Positions 32,210 through 42,674 are shown, numbered from the stretch's first letter. The stretch: 64,000 nucleotides of DNA from Vibrio sp. FE10 (GCF_030297155.1 NZ_AP028067.1:3472001-3536000), one strand, 5' to 3'. The notes: generated from the sequence alone by a model not told the origin. Numbers and translations: made by a program.

Positions 32210-34411
32210 ATGCGTCCAATGATTGCCCGTGTGGCACTGCCTGTTCCACTCGACAAGCAGTTCGATTACAAGATTCCTAGCCACCTATTTCCGATTATTG
32301 GTGGTCGAGTCTCTGTGCCTTTTGGACGACAAACCTTAACCGGTATCGTGACGGCTCTGGTTAACGAATCAGAATTCGATCTCGACAAGCTCAAGCCAAT
32401 TAAAGCCTTATTAGATAACCAACCCGTTTGGCCTGAATCGGTCTACTCACTCTTGGTATGGTGCAGTCAGTTCTATCAGTACCCACTGGGTGAAACCTTA
32501 GCTAACGCTCTGCCAAGCGCTTTACGAAAAGGCAAAGCGGCCGATTTCGCAACGCTTGTCGAATGGCAACTGACCCCATCAGGTAGAGATCAACTGATGC
32601 AAGGCTTTGGTCGCGCGGTCAAACAAGCCAAAGTAATGCACATGCTTGAACACGGCGCGGTTCCTCATCAAGAGTTCATCGATGAAGAGGTGGGCAGCGC
32701 GGTACTTAAGACATTGGAAGAAAAAGGCTGGATTGAGTCGGTAGAGAAAAAGCCGAAGCGTAAACCATGGCCAGTTGAACTCGAAAACGACCAAGACAAG
32801 CCTAAACTCAATGCAGAGCAAGCCATCGCGATTGCGACAGTAAATAGCCAAACCGATTTTGGGTGCTTCTTGCTAGAGGGTGTCACTGGTTCAGGTAAGA
32901 CCGAGGTCTACCTAAATATGATCAAACCGATTCTCGACCAAGGCAAGCAAGCGTTAGTCTTGGTACCTGAGATTGGCCTGACTCCACAAACGATTAACCG
33001 CTTTAAGCGACGCTTTAATGTGCCTGTTGAGGTTATCCACTCTGGATTAAACGATTCTGAGCGACTCAATGCATGGCTATCAGCCCGCGATAAGATAGCT
33101 GGCATCGTGATTGGTACGCGCTCGGCTCTGTTCACGCCGTTTGCTGATTTGGGCATTATCATTGTCGATGAAGAGCACGACGCCTCTTATAAGCAGCAAG
33201 ATAGCCTGCGCTACCACGCTCGTGATGTTGCCATCATGCGTGCTCATAAGGCGCAAATCCCGGTGGTTCTAGGTTCAGCCACACCGGCTTTTGAAACGCT
33301 GCACAACGCCCAGATAGGTAAATACAGCTACCTCACCCTCACCTCACGAGCAGGTGTCGCACTGCCGACCACCAATAAAGTGTTGGATGTTAAGGGTGAA
33401 TATCTGGAAAGTGGTTTATCTGCATCGTTAATTGCAGAGATGCAAAGACACTTAAAAGCGGGCAACCAGGTGATGTTGTTTCTCAATCGCCGTGGTTTCT
33501 CCCCCGCATTGATGTGTCACGATTGTGGTTGGACAGCCGAATGTAAGCGCTGTGATGCTTACTACACCTATCACCAGTACAGCAATGAAATGCGCTGCCA
33601 CCATTGCGGCTCGCAGCAGCATATCGTGCACAATTGCCAAGGTTGTGGTTCAGCTAACTTGGTAACGGTGGGTGTCGGCACTGAACAACTTGAAACGCAA
33701 CTTGGTCAACTGTTCCCTGAATACAAAACCATTCGTATTGACCGCGATAGCACCCGCCGTAAGGGCAGCCTAGAAAGCGCATTAGAGTCGATTCGTAAGG
33801 GTGAATACCAAATACTGATCGGCACACAGATGCTTGCTAAAGGTCACCACTTCCCTGACGTGACACTTGTGGCGTTATTGGACGTTGATGCCTCTTTATA
33901 TAGTAGTGACTTCCGCGCCTCTGAAAGACTGGCTCAGTTGTTCACTCAAGTTGCAGGTCGAGCAGGACGTGCCAGTAAGCCAGGTGAGGTAATCTTACAA
34001 ACTCACCATCCAGAACATGGCTTGCTACAAGCACTGCTGCACAAAGACTATAACCACTTTGCCCAGACAGCTCTGGCTGAACGCAAACAAACGATGTTGC
34101 CGCCTTATACCTTCATGACTCTGTTTAGAGCAGAAGCGAACGACACACGCTTGGTGGAAGAGTTCTTGCGTCAAGTTCGTCACACATTGGAATCACATCC
34201 ACTGTTTGACCAATATTGCATGGTGCTCGGCCCAACCCCTGCGCCATTGGCAAAACGAGCAGGTAAATCTCGCTGGCAGCTGATCTTGCAAACACAGACT
34301 CGTTCATTGATGCAAAAGCTATTAATGAGTGCGAAGCCGGCAATTAATATGTTACCCGCTGCGAAAAAAGTCCGTTGGTCACTCGATATTGAGCCGCAAG
34401 ATCTGAGCTAA
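32210..34411 (+). CDS. priA: Primosomal helicase PriA
   Basis: The 733-aa replication-restart helicase loads DnaB at stalled forks. It shows an N-terminal 3'-DNA-binding domain (MIARVALPVPLDKQFDY), Walker A GVTGSGKTEVYL near residue 227, DEEHD, and the zinc-binding cysteines CHDCGW...CKRC...CHHCGS...CQGCGS (about 438-480). Helicase motifs V and VI (GTQMLAKGHHFPDV, QVAGRAGR) follow. The start could be three codons later at 32219, where the usual MIARV begins. Confidence 0.97.
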   Translation: MRPMIARVALPVPLDKQFDYKIPSHLFPIIGGRVSVPFGRQTLTGIVTALVNESEFDLDKLKPIKALLDNQPVWPESVYSLLVWCSQFYQYPLGETLANALPSALRKGKAADFATLVEWQLTPSGRDQLMQGFGRAVKQAKVMHMLEHGAVPHQEFIDEEVGSAVLKTLEEKGWIESVEKKPKRKPWPVELENDQDKPKLNAEQAIAIATVNSQTDFGCFLLEGVTGSGKTEVYLNMIKPILDQGKQALVLVPEIGLTPQTINRFKRRFNVPVEVIHSGLNDSERLNAWLSARDKIAGIVIGTRSALFTPFADLGIIIVDEEHDASYKQQDSLRYHARDVAIMRAHKAQIPVVLGSATPAFETLHNAQIGKYSYLTLTSRAGVALPTTNKVLDVKGEYLESGLSASLIAEMQRHLKAGNQVMLFLNRRGFSPALMCHDCGWTAECKRCDAYYTYHQYSNEMRCHHCGSQQHIVHNCQGCGSANLVTVGVGTEQLETQLGQLFPEYKTIRIDRDSTRRKGSLESALESIRKGEYQILIGTQMLAKGHHFPDVTLVALLDVDASLYSSDFRASERLAQLFTQVAGRAGRASKPGEVILQTHHPEHGLLQALLHKDYNHFAQTALAERKQTMLPPYTFMTLFRAEANDTRLVEEFLRQVRHTLESHPLFDQYCMVLGPTPAPLAKRAGKSRWQLILQTQTRSLMQKLLMSAKPAINMLPAAKKVRWSLDIEPQDLS

Positions 34412-34651
34412 ACCCACTCGGGTTAAAACTAATGATAAGTTTGTTCACAAATATTTCATATTTCTCGTGAGCAACTTCACACTAGTCATGTGATTTTTGT
34501 TAATCTAGCCGTAACTTTACACGGATGAAACGAATAAAATATTGCAATAAAAAAAGTGTTAGCAACACTTTCACAATATCTATCCGATTGTATTAATTAT
34601 TCACGCCTTAGATACTTAGGCAGCAAAGGAACTTAAAAGAGGGTTTAATTT

Positions 34652-35656
34652 ATGGCGACAATGAAGGATGTTGCCCAGCTAGCAGGCGTCTCAACCGCAA
34701 CGGTATCACGTGCATTGATGAACCCTGAGAAAGTCTCAGTTTCAACTCGAAAACGAGTAGAAACAGCAGTACTTGAAGCTGGATACTCACCCAATACATT
34801 AGCTCGAAACTTACGTCGCAACGAATCAAAAACCATCATCACTATTGTTCCTGATATCTGTGACCCTTATTTCGCTGAGATCATCCGTGGTATCGAAGAT
34901 GCTGCAGTAGAAAATGATTACCTAGTCCTGCTTGGCGACAGTGGTCAACAGAAGAAGCGCGAATCATCATTTGTTAACTTAGTCTTCACCAAACAAGCTG
35001 ATGGCATGCTGCTGTTAGGCACCGATCATCCATTTGATGTCAGCAAGCCTGAACAAAAAAATCTACCACCTATGGTTATGGCGTGTGAATTTGCACCCGA
35101 GCTTGAATTACCAACGGTTCACATCGACAACCTGACCTCTGCATTTGAAGCCGTGAACTACCTAGCTCAATTAGGTCATAAGCGCATTGCTCAAATCTCT
35201 GGGCCAACCACTGCAACCCTGTGTAAGTTCCGCCAACAAGGTTACCAACAAGCACTGCGCCGCGCTGGAGTATCAATGAACCCAGCTTACAGCACTGTGG
35301 GCGATTTCACCTTTGAAGCTGGCGCACAAGCGGTTCGTCAATTATTAGCACTTCCAGAGCAACCAACTGCAATTTTCTGTCACAACGATGCGATGGCAAT
35401 TGGTGCGATTCAAGAAGCGAAGAAGTTAGGTTTACGTGTTCCTCAAGACCTATCGATTGTTGGCTTCGATGACATCCAATTCGCTCAATACTGCGATCCA
35501 CCGCTAACGACGATTTCTCAACCTCGTTACGAAATTGGACGCCAAGCGATGTTGATGATGCTCGACCTACTTAAAGGTAACGATGTTCAAGCAGGTTCAC
35601 GCCTACTTGAAGCTAAACTCGTGGTTCGTGGCAGTACAGCACCACCTCGCATTTAA
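34652..35656 (+). CDS. cytR: Transcriptional regulator CytR (LacI family)
   Basis: The 334-aa LacI-type repressor has its helix-turn-helix at residues 3-24 (TMKDVAQLAGVSTATVSRALM), a hinge near residue 55, and a periplasmic-binding-like effector domain. Position between priA and ftsN is the conserved location of cytR. CytR represses nucleoside uptake and catabolism together with CRP, with cytidine as inducer. In vibrios it also affects competence. A specific effector cannot be read from the sequence. Confidence 0.93.
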   Translation: MATMKDVAQLAGVSTATVSRALMNPEKVSVSTRKRVETAVLEAGYSPNTLARNLRRNESKTIITIVPDICDPYFAEIIRGIEDAAVENDYLVLLGDSGQQKKRESSFVNLVFTKQADGMLLLGTDHPFDVSKPEQKNLPPMVMACEFAPELELPTVHIDNLTSAFEAVNYLAQLGHKRIAQISGPTTATLCKFRQQGYQQALRRAGVSMNPAYSTVGDFTFEAGAQAVRQLLALPEQPTAIFCHNDAMAIGAIQEAKKLGLRVPQDLSIVGFDDIQFAQYCDPPLTTISQPRYEIGRQAMLMMLDLLKGNDVQAGSRLLEAKLVVRGSTAPPRI

Positions 35657-35778
35657 GCAAGATAAATACCCATACAAACCTGCGGCACATTTTGATGTGC
35701 CGCTTCCATTTCTGCACTATTATCCTCGCGCAATCTGGATTACCATGAGAGCAGAACTATCAACTATTGAATTGTCTT

Positions 35779-36318
35779 GTGGCTAATAGAGATTATGTAA
35801 AGCGCGGTCGTGGCACGAAAAAACCGACCAAGAAACAAGCCCCTCGCCGTAAACCTTGGCGCAGTGGTCTTTTGGCGATCCTCCTTGCCGGTGGTTTTGG
35901 TTACGGACTTTACTTATTGAGTAACGATCCTGAGCCGCCAACACCAGTGCCTGAGGTGAGCAAGCCGAAACCTAAGCCAAAACCAGCGAAAGTGATTCCA
36001 CCGCCTCCAGAAGAGAAGTGGGACTACGTTGAAACGCTGCCAAGTCGTGAGATTGAAGTTAAAGCCAAAGAGCAAGAGATCTCTAAGATCCCTTACATCA
36101 TGCAGTGTGGCGCTTACAAAACCGCTTCTCAGGCAGATGCGCGTAAATTGGATATTGCTTTCCAAGGTATCTCGAGTGAAATCCGTAAGAAAGACGGTAG
36201 TAGCTGGTACCGTGTGGTTCTAGGGCCATACAAGTTTAAGCGTGACGCCGAGCGCGATCGCCACAAACTACAGCGAGCAAAAATCGAACCTTGCGCTATT
36301 TGGAAAGACACCGAATAG
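35779..36318 (+). CDS. ftsN: Cell division protein FtsN
   Basis: This 179-aa protein uses the GTG start at 35779 (then ANRDYVKRGRGTKKP, the FtsN N-terminus). An in-frame TTG 12 nt upstream is less likely. A basic cytoplasmic tail is followed by one membrane segment (about 33-52, GLLAILLAGGFGYGLYLL), a proline/lysine-rich linker, and a C-terminal SPOR domain (about 100-179, YIMQCGAYKTASQADARKL) that binds denuded septal glycan. It is shorter than E. coli FtsN because the linker is short. No strong Shine-Dalgarno is visible. Confidence 0.92.
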   Translation: MANRDYVKRGRGTKKPTKKQAPRRKPWRSGLLAILLAGGFGYGLYLLSNDPEPPTPVPEVSKPKPKPKPAKVIPPPPEEKWDYVETLPSREIEVKAKEQEISKIPYIMQCGAYKTASQADARKLDIAFQGISSEIRKKDGSSWYRVVLGPYKFKRDAERDRHKLQRAKIEPCAIWKDTE

Positions 36319-36383
36319 AATTAGGTTTAGATTTTGCGATAGTCGCAGTCTTAATCTAAGCAAAAGCCGAAAACCAAACTCCG

Positions 36384-36412
36384 AAAGCCTCCCATTGTGG
36401 AGGTTTTCTTTT
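36384..36412 (+). terminator. ftsN terminator
   Basis: AAAGCCTCC pairs with GGAGGTTTT (one G-T) over a 6-nt loop and is followed by CTTTT. Confidence 0.75.
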
Positions 36413-36554
36413 GCCTCCTCGCCCTTTAACCAAATTTCCTTACAACTTCCGTCGATAAGTTGCGCGACATCACTCGACCTTCCTTGAATTATCCGAGCAC
36501 CATCCTCATATACTTTTTATACCCAAAGATAAGAAATATTAAGAGGCCCTACTC

Positions 36555-37103
36555 GTGACTACCATTGTATCTGTACGTCGTAATAATAAAGTCGTCATCG
36601 CGGGTGATGGACAAGTATCTCTAGGCAATACCGTAATGAAGGGCAATGCCCGTAAAGTACGTCGCCTATACAACAACAAAGTACTGGCTGGTTTTGCTGG
36701 CGGTACGGCTGATGCTTTCACGCTATTCGAAAAATTTGAAAGCAAGCTGCAAATGCACCAAGGCCACCTAACCAAAGCTGCCGTTGAGCTTGCGAAGGAT
36801 TGGCGTAGCGATCGTGCTCTACGTAAATTAGAAGCACTGCTAGCAGTCGCGGATGAAACCGCTTCATTGATCATCACTGGTAACGGTGACGTAGTTCAAC
36901 CAGAGAACGATCTGATTGCTATCGGTTCAGGCGGTAACTTCGCTCAAGCAGCGGCTACTGCACTATTAGAAAATACAGATTTAGATGCGCGTGAAATTGC
37001 AGAAAAGTCGCTGAACATTGCTGGCGATATCTGCGTATTCACCAACCATCACCACACTATTGAAGAACTAGAGAGCACCGTTGAGCTGCCAAAGCCAGAG
37101 TAG
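36555..37103 (+). CDS. hslV: ATP-dependent protease peptidase subunit HslV
   Basis: The 182-aa N-terminal threonine peptidase is a bacterial proteasome relative. After a GTG start the mature protein begins [21 protein letters not shown], with the catalytic Thr exposed once Met is removed. HslV forms a dodecamer that degrades proteins unfolded by HslU. The gene lies 58 bp before hslU in an operon that is usually under heat-shock control. Confidence 0.97.
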   Translation: MTTIVSVRRNNKVVIAGDGQVSLGNTVMKGNARKVRRLYNNKVLAGFAGGTADAFTLFEKFESKLQMHQGHLTKAAVELAKDWRSDRALRKLEALLAVADETASLIITGNGDVVQPENDLIAIGSGGNFAQAAATALLENTDLDAREIAEKSLNIAGDICVFTNHHHTIEELESTVELPKPE

Positions 37104-37161
37104 CGACCGCTTCCATCAATAACGTTGTATTCAACAGTGATTAAAGAATTAAGGAAAAACC

Positions 37162-38502
37162 ATGTCTGAGATGACTCCTCGCGAAATCGTTCACGAACTC
37201 AATCGCCACATTATCGGCCAAGACAACGCTAAGCGTTCAGTTGCTATTGCACTGCGTAACCGCTGGCGCCGTATGCAGCTTGAAGAAAGCTTGCGTGTTG
37301 AAGTATCACCAAAGAACATTTTGATGATCGGCCCAACCGGTGTGGGTAAAACTGAAATTGCTCGCCGCCTAGCGAAACTGGCGAATGCGCCGTTCATCAA
37401 GGTAGAAGCGACTAAGTTCACTGAAGTGGGCTACGTAGGTAAAGAAGTAGAAACCATCATCCGTGACCTAACGGACGTTGCGATCAAGATGACGCACCAG
37501 CAAGCGATGGAAAAAGTACAATACCGCGCTGAAGAACAAGCTGAAGAACGCATTCTTGATGCCCTTCTACCACCAGCACGCGATGCTTGGGGTCAGAATG
37601 AGCAATCAACAGAAGAAACAACCTCTTCAAACACCCGCCAGATTTTCCGCAAGAAACTGCGCGAAGGTAAGCTAGACGACAAAGAGATCGAAGTTGATGT
37701 AGCGGCACCGCAAATGGGTGTTGAAATCATGTCACCTCCAGGTATGGAAGAGATGACTAACCAGCTACAAGGCATGTTCCAAAACCTCGCTGGCGACACC
37801 AAGAAAAAGCGTAAGATGAAAATCAAAGACGCATTCAAAGCACTGACTGAAGAAGAAGCTGCGAAGCTTGTGAACCAAGAAGAGCTAAAAGAGAGCGCGA
37901 TCTTCAATGCTGAAAACAACGGCATCGTATTCATCGATGAGATCGACAAAATCTGTAAGCGTGGCGATAGCTCAGGCCCAGACGTATCTCGTGAAGGTGT
38001 TCAACGTGACCTGCTTCCTCTTATCGAAGGCAGCACAGTATCGACTAAGCACGGTATGGTTAAAACTGATCACATCTTGTTTATCACATCAGGTGCATTC
38101 CAAGTGGCTAAGCCATCAGACCTGATCCCTGAACTGCAAGGTCGTCTACCAATCCGTGTTGAACTTGAAGCGCTTTCTGCTCATGACTTCAAACGTATTC
38201 TTACTGAGCCAAAGGCATCACTGACAGAGCAGTACATTGCCCTGATGAAAACAGAAGATGTCGGCATTGAGTTCACTGAAGATGGCATCAACCAAATTGC
38301 TGACGCAGCATGGCGTGTGAACGAAACCACTGAAAATATCGGTGCGCGTCGTCTACACACGGTAATGGAGCGCCTAATGGATGAGATTTCATTCGACGCA
38401 ACAGACCGAGCAGGCAGCAAATTAGTGATTGATGAAGCTTATGTAATATCTAAGCTTGGCGAGCTTGTAGAAGACGAAGACCTAAGTCGCTTCATCCTGT
38501 AG
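37162..38502 (+). CDS. hslU: HslU ATPase subunit of HslVU protease
   Basis: The 446-aa AAA+ unfoldase has Walker [15 protein letters not shown] near residue 56, the pore-loop segment [14 protein letters not shown], an I-domain rich in charged residues (about 110-240), Walker B FIDEIDKI near residue 252, and a C-terminal ending SRFIL that inserts into HslV to open it. It pairs with hslV upstream. Confidence 0.97.
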   Translation: MSEMTPREIVHELNRHIIGQDNAKRSVAIALRNRWRRMQLEESLRVEVSPKNILMIGPTGVGKTEIARRLAKLANAPFIKVEATKFTEVGYVGKEVETIIRDLTDVAIKMTHQQAMEKVQYRAEEQAEERILDALLPPARDAWGQNEQSTEETTSSNTRQIFRKKLREGKLDDKEIEVDVAAPQMGVEIMSPPGMEEMTNQLQGMFQNLAGDTKKKRKMKIKDAFKALTEEEAAKLVNQEELKESAIFNAENNGIVFIDEIDKICKRGDSSGPDVSREGVQRDLLPLIEGSTVSTKHGMVKTDHILFITSGAFQVAKPSDLIPELQGRLPIRVELEALSAHDFKRILTEPKASLTEQYIALMKTEDVGIEFTEDGINQIADAAWRVNETTENIGARRLHTVMERLMDEISFDATDRAGSKLVIDEAYVISKLGELVEDEDLSRFIL

Positions 38503-38561
38503 CACAGGAAACTCCAACTTATTGCTCTATCTCAAAGAAATAGCAGCTAATAAGCGAATTC

Positions 38562-38588
38562 AAGGCCCACTTTCGAGTGGGCTTTTTA
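38562..38588 (+). terminator. hslVU terminator
   Basis: GCCCACT-TTCG-AGTGGGC forms a UUCG-capped 7-bp stem followed by TTTTTATT. Confidence 0.9.
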
Positions 38589-38657
38589 TTACCCGAAAAA
38601 TGGGCGTATACTCAAAACACAGTATGAAACGAAGACTTACAAAGAAATAGACCTACG

Positions 38658-39575
38658 ATGAAACAATCTCTACTGATTTGGCTTGATGCCGCACGACCAA
38701 AAACTCTACCTCTCGCACTTGTCTCTATTCTTACAGGAAGTAGTTTAGCGTTCGCCAACGACCAATTTTCTTTGTCGATAGCCCTGCTGGCATTTTTAAC
38801 CGCCACGCTATTACAGATTTTATCGAATTTAGCGAATGACTATGGCGATGCGGTTAAAGGCACGGATAACGACAAACGCCTAGGCCCGATGAGAGCCATG
38901 CAATCGGGCGCTGTCACCGCACAAACCATGAAACAAGCGATCATTCTCAATATCGTATTTACGGTAATCGCAGGGTTGATTCTTATTTTTCATGCACTGA
39001 GTTCACTCGAAAACATCTTATCTTTCATTGCGTTAGGTGTTTTAGCGATTGTCGCTGCGATTGCCTATACCGTGGGTAATAAGCCTTATGGTTACATTGG
39101 CCTTGGCGACTTATCGGTGTTTATCTTCTTTGGCTTGTTAGGGGTTTCAGGTACTTACTTCTTACATACAGGTCATGTTGAGCCAAGCTTATTCCTTCCA
39201 GCGCTAGGCTGTGGACTAATGGCAGTTGCCGTTCTCAACATCAACAACATGCGTGATATTGAAAACGACAGCGAATGTGGCAAGCGCACCATGGCCGTTC
39301 GCCTAGGGCAACGTAAAGCTAAGCAGTACCATTTCGCGTTACTCGGTTTGGCACTTGCGTCTTTCGCCATCTACCTACTGATTCAAGAAAAACCGGTCTG
39401 GATTAGCCTGCCGTTTTTACTCAGCATTATTATTGTGTACAAGCATGGCAAGGCCGTTTGGGAAACCGAAAAACCGGCTCAGATTGCACCAATGATGCCC
39501 GTTATTGTGAAATGTTCACTGGTGACTAATCTACTGTTTGCAGGGGTTGTCGTAGCTCAAACTCTATTGAGTTAA
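38658..39575 (+). CDS. menA: 1,4-dihydroxy-2-naphthoate polyprenyltransferase
   Basis: The 305-aa UbiA-family membrane prenyltransferase attaches the isoprenoid tail in menaquinone synthesis. About nine hydrophobic segments are visible. The first Asp-rich motif lies in LANDYGDAVKGTDNDKR near residue 72, and the second region NNMRDIENDSECGKRT near residue 197. It sits between hslVU and rraA, as in E. coli. Confidence 0.95.
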   Translation: MKQSLLIWLDAARPKTLPLALVSILTGSSLAFANDQFSLSIALLAFLTATLLQILSNLANDYGDAVKGTDNDKRLGPMRAMQSGAVTAQTMKQAIILNIVFTVIAGLILIFHALSSLENILSFIALGVLAIVAAIAYTVGNKPYGYIGLGDLSVFIFFGLLGVSGTYFLHTGHVEPSLFLPALGCGLMAVAVLNINNMRDIENDSECGKRTMAVRLGQRKAKQYHFALLGLALASFAIYLLIQEKPVWISLPFLLSIIIVYKHGKAVWETEKPAQIAPMMPVIVKCSLVTNLLFAGVVVAQTLLS

Positions 39576-39648
39576 TTAAGACTAATCATTGCAAAGGGAT
39601 CAAGCACCGATATACTCAAAGTAAGCTCATTGTTCAAAAGGTATGCTA

Positions 39649-40167
39649 ATGGAATACAACACTTCAGCACTGTGCGACATATATTTGGATCAAGTTGATG
39701 TCGTGGAGCCAATGTTCAGTAATTTCGGTGGACGAGCGTCATTCGCCGGACAGATCTCGACGATAAAATGTTTTGAAGACAACGCATTAATTCGGTCTGT
39801 ATTAGAACAAGATGGTCTGGGGCGGGTGTTGTTGATCGATGGTGGCGGCTCACTGAGAAAAGCGCTGATCGATGCTGAAATAGCCCTGCTTGCCGAAGAC
39901 AATGAGTGGGAAGGTATTGTGGTTTACGGCTGCGTACGCGAAGTCGATGAGCTCGAAGACATGAACCTTGGTATTCAGGCTTTGGCCTCTATTCCCGTTG
40001 GTGCGAGCCAAGAAGGTGTTGGCGAATTAGACGTACCGGTCAACTTTGGCAGCGTAACTTTCTTGCCGGAAGATTACCTCTACGCAGACAACACGGGCAT
40101 CATTCTTTCTGCTGAGCCTTTGGATGTTGAACTTGATTTGGATGTTGAAGAAGAAGAGCCAGAGTAA
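39649..40167 (+). CDS. rraA: Regulator of RNase E activity RraA
   Basis: RraA is a trimeric ring protein that binds and inhibits RNase E. The start at 39649 ([21 protein letters not shown]) is chosen because AAAAGG lies 7 nt upstream, while the in-frame ATG at 39643 would be only 1 nt away; this gives 172 aa. The [14 protein letters not shown] and [12 protein letters not shown] segments are typical. The acidic C-terminal tail LDVEEEEPE is slightly longer than in E. coli. Confidence 0.95.
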   Translation: MEYNTSALCDIYLDQVDVVEPMFSNFGGRASFAGQISTIKCFEDNALIRSVLEQDGLGRVLLIDGGGSLRKALIDAEIALLAEDNEWEGIVVYGCVREVDELEDMNLGIQALASIPVGASQEGVGELDVPVNFGSVTFLPEDYLYADNTGIILSAEPLDVELDLDVEEEEPE

Positions 40168-40264
40168 CGATTCGAACGAATCACACCCAAGCTAACATTC
40201 GCAAACCAACACTTTGTAAATTAGTACGTTGCAACTTAGCACTGTGAAAATTAGAACAACAAAC

Positions 40265-40300
40265 AAAAACGCCCGCTACTCAGTAGCGGGCGTTTTTTTT
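40265..40300. terminator. Bidirectional terminator rraA/zapB
   Basis: A perfect GC-rich stem (AAAAACGCCCGCTACT and its complement around a central C) is followed by eight T and preceded by A on the other side, between convergent rraA and zapB. Confidence 0.93.
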
Positions 40301-40316
40301 AAATCTGAAGAGTTGA

Positions 40317-40559
40317 TTACTCTACGTCATCCATTTTACCTAGAAGGTTACGGATGCGATCTTGCCATGCAGAGTGCTCTTCCTGCATTTGCTGAGTTTT
40401 TTGCTCTAGGTCGTGACGGCTTGCTTTTAGCTCACCAGCTTCTGTTGCTAGTGCTTCTTTCTCTTCTTTAAGCTCTTCCACTTCCATTTGAAGAAGTGCA
40501 ATTGTATCTACTGCTGTTTGAATTTTTGCTTCTAGCTGCTCTAGTACTTCAAAAGACAT
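40317..40559 (-). CDS. zapB: Cell division factor ZapB
   Basis: The 80-aa protein is an almost unbroken coiled coil (MSFEVLEQLEAKIQTAVDTI, then heptads rich in E, K, L and Q), matching ZapB, which bundles and links the Z ring to the chromosome terminus through ZapA and MatP. Its place between rraA and glpX is conserved. Confidence 0.95.
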   Translation of the reverse strand: MSFEVLEQLEAKIQTAVDTIALLQMEVEELKEEKEALATEAGELKASRHDLEQKTQQMQEEHSAWQDRIRNLLGKMDDVE

Positions 40560-40883
40560 TCTGGCCTACCTTTAAGTTATCCGTTTGATGGTGAAGGTCT
40601 ACTCCACTTATTTCCCCATTCTACTCAGCAGAGCAAGGATAAACACTCTATATATTCGATATTTTGCGCCATTCGATGAAAAAAACAGCGCTTTTTACCG
40701 AATATTGACGTGAATTATTACTACCACGTCAACAGACTGATTATTTTGATGAATATTACCTGTTTTCACCTGCAAATTGATCGAGAGCAATCCCCAAAAA
40801 ACAAAAAGGCAAACGTTTCCTTTGGGATATGGTAAAATTCGCCGCGAAATTTCTATTCCCCCTTTGAAAATTTTGGAGTCCGC
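40560..40883. other. zapB-glpX divergent promoter region
   Basis: This 324-nt divergent region is A/T-rich and contains a PurR-like palindrome (40807-40822) close to glpX. No gene is seen. Confidence 0.6.
40807..40822. promoter_or_regulatory. PurR-like operator upstream of glpX
   Basis: AGGCAAACGTTTCCTT agrees with the PurR consensus ACGCAAACGTTTNCNT at most positions, including the whole GCAAACGTTT core. It lies about 62 nt before the glpX start. Another LacI-family regulator could use it. Confidence 0.5.
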
Positions 40884-41891
40884 ATGAAACGCGATTTAGC
40901 AATGTCATTCTCTCGTGTCACTGAAGGTGCAGCACTAGCTGGTTACAAGTGGCTTGGCCGCGGCGATAAAAACGCTGCAGATGGCGCTGCTGTAGAAGTA
41001 ATGCGTAGCCTACTGAACAAAACCGAAATTAGCGGTGAGATCGTTATTGGCGAAGGTGAAATCGATGATGCACCTATGCTATACATCGGCGAAAACGTCG
41101 GTATTGGCGGTGATGCTGTAGATATCGCCGTTGACCCAATTGAAGGGACACGCATGACAGCAATGGGCCAATCAAATGCATTGGCTGTCTTGGCTGCAGG
41201 TGAGAAAGGTAGCTTCCTTAAAGCGCCTGACATGTACATGGAAAAATTAGTTGTTGGCCCTGGCGCAAAAGGCGCGATTGACCTAGAACTGCCACTGACA
41301 GAAAACCTAGAAAACATTGCGAAAGCACTAGGTAAAACACTCGATACACTAGTCGTAACCACTCTTGCTAAGCCACGTCATGATCAAGTGATTGCCGACA
41401 TGCAGGCGATGGGCGTTCGTGTATTCGCAGTGCCAGACGGTGATGTAGCTGCTTCTATCTTAACGTGTATGCCGGACAGCGAAGTCGACGTAATGTACTG
41501 CATCGGCGGCGCACCTGAAGGTGTCGTTTCGGCGGCGGTTATTCGCGCACTCGACGGCGACATGCACGCACGTCTACTACCTCGTCATGAGGTAAAAGGC
41601 GATACAGAAGAGAACCGCAAACACGGTGAGCTTGAATTAGAGCGCTGTGCTGAAATGGGCGTAACGGCGGGTATCGTGTTGAAGATGGAAGACATGGCTC
41701 GTAGCGACAACGTTGTATTCTCTGCAACGGGTATTACTAAGGGTGACCTGCTAGAAGGCATCACTCGTACAGGCAATATCGCAACCACAGAAACACTGCT
41801 TATCCGTGGCCGCTGTCGTACTATTCGTCGCATCAAGTCGATTCACTACCTAGAGCGTAAAGACCCAGAAGTGATTGGTCACATCCTGTAA
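40884..41891 (+). CDS. glpX: Fructose-1,6-bisphosphatase class II
   Basis: The 335-aa lithium-sensitive sugar phosphatase dephosphorylates fructose 1,6-bisphosphate in gluconeogenesis. The metal and substrate motifs IGEGEIDDAPMLYIGE and DIAVDPIEGTRMTA are near residues 55 and 84, and GGAPEGVVSAAVIRAL is near 210. It is not followed by glpFK, so the glp name reflects homology only. Confidence 0.95.
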   Translation: MKRDLAMSFSRVTEGAALAGYKWLGRGDKNAADGAAVEVMRSLLNKTEISGEIVIGEGEIDDAPMLYIGENVGIGGDAVDIAVDPIEGTRMTAMGQSNALAVLAAGEKGSFLKAPDMYMEKLVVGPGAKGAIDLELPLTENLENIAKALGKTLDTLVVTTLAKPRHDQVIADMQAMGVRVFAVPDGDVAASILTCMPDSEVDVMYCIGGAPEGVVSAAVIRALDGDMHARLLPRHEVKGDTEENRKHGELELERCAEMGVTAGIVLKMEDMARSDNVVFSATGITKGDLLEGITRTGNIATTETLLIRGRCRTIRRIKSIHYLERKDPEVIGHIL

Positions 41892-41919
41892 ACCTAAACT
41901 AGGTTCAACAGAACACGCG

Positions 41920-41948
41920 AAGGCTGATACCAAGTATCAGCCTTTTGT
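41920..41948 (+). terminator. glpX terminator
   Basis: AAGGCTGATAC pairs perfectly with GTATCAGCCTT over CAA, followed by TTGTTTT. Confidence 0.88.
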
Positions 41949-42053
41949 TTTATTGGCCATCAATAACCCGTGCATTTCACCTACGCCATAGTAAATGGTT
42001 TGCTTTATAAACACCTTGCCTCATAATAGTAAGGTTCATTAGGTAGAGATAGT

Positions 42054-42674
42054 ATGAAAACAAGCGACAAAATCTTACAGACCATTAAGCGTCAAGGCGC
42101 GGTAACCGCGAAACAACTGTCAGAAGAATTTGGCATGACGACAATGGGTGCCAGACAGCACCTACAAAGTTTGGAAGATGACGGTATTCTTGCGTTTCAT
42201 GACGTCAAAGTAAAAGTAGGTCGCCCAACTCGTCATTGGTCACTGACTCAACAAGGTCATGGTCAATTTTCAGATCGACACGGTGAGCTCACGATTCAAG
42301 TGATAGATGCTGTCGAGAATCTGTTTGGTAAAGAGGGGCTAGCTAAAGTGGCCGCTGAACGTGAACAACACACGTTAAAGCAATACCAAACCGCCCTGTC
42401 TGGCTGCGACAACCTACTGAGTAAACTTGAAAAGCTAACCCAACTTCGAGAAGAAGAAGGGTATATGGCTGAACTTCAAGATCAAGGCGATCACTACATC
42501 TTGATCGAAAACCACTGCCCTATCTGTAAGGCTGCGACTCGCTGCCCTAGCCTGTGCCAATCAGAACTCAATGTTTTCAAAGAATTACTCAAAGACGAAT
42601 GTCATGTGAGCCGCACTGAGCACATCATTACTGGCGAACGTCGTTGTACTTATACCCTAACGCCTAGCCACTAA
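42054..42674 (+). CDS. Winged-helix regulator with Cys cluster (SufR-like)
   Basis: This 206-aa protein has a DeoR/ArsR-type winged helix at residues 1-65 (ILQTIKRQGAVTAKQLSEEFGMTTMGARQHLQSLEDDGI). Its C-terminal domain carries cysteines as CPICKAATRCPSLC, then a Cys about 16 residues later and another about 15 residues further. Layout and spacing resemble SufR-type regulators that hold an iron-sulfur cluster. The target is unknown; no suf genes are nearby. The next gene also encodes a Cys-rich protein and starts about 100 bp downstream. Confidence 0.75.
   Translation: MKTSDKILQTIKRQGAVTAKQLSEEFGMTTMGARQHLQSLEDDGILAFHDVKVKVGRPTRHWSLTQQGHGQFSDRHGELTIQVIDAVENLFGKEGLAKVAAEREQHTLKQYQTALSGCDNLLSKLEKLTQLREEEGYMAELQDQGDHYILIENHCPICKAATRCPSLCQSELNVFKELLKDECHVSRTEHIITGERRCTYTLTPSH

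Noticed and set aside
36242..36487. Open frame crossing the ftsN end and the hslV leader
   Set aside because: It overlaps ftsN out of frame, runs through its terminator and has no supporting motif.
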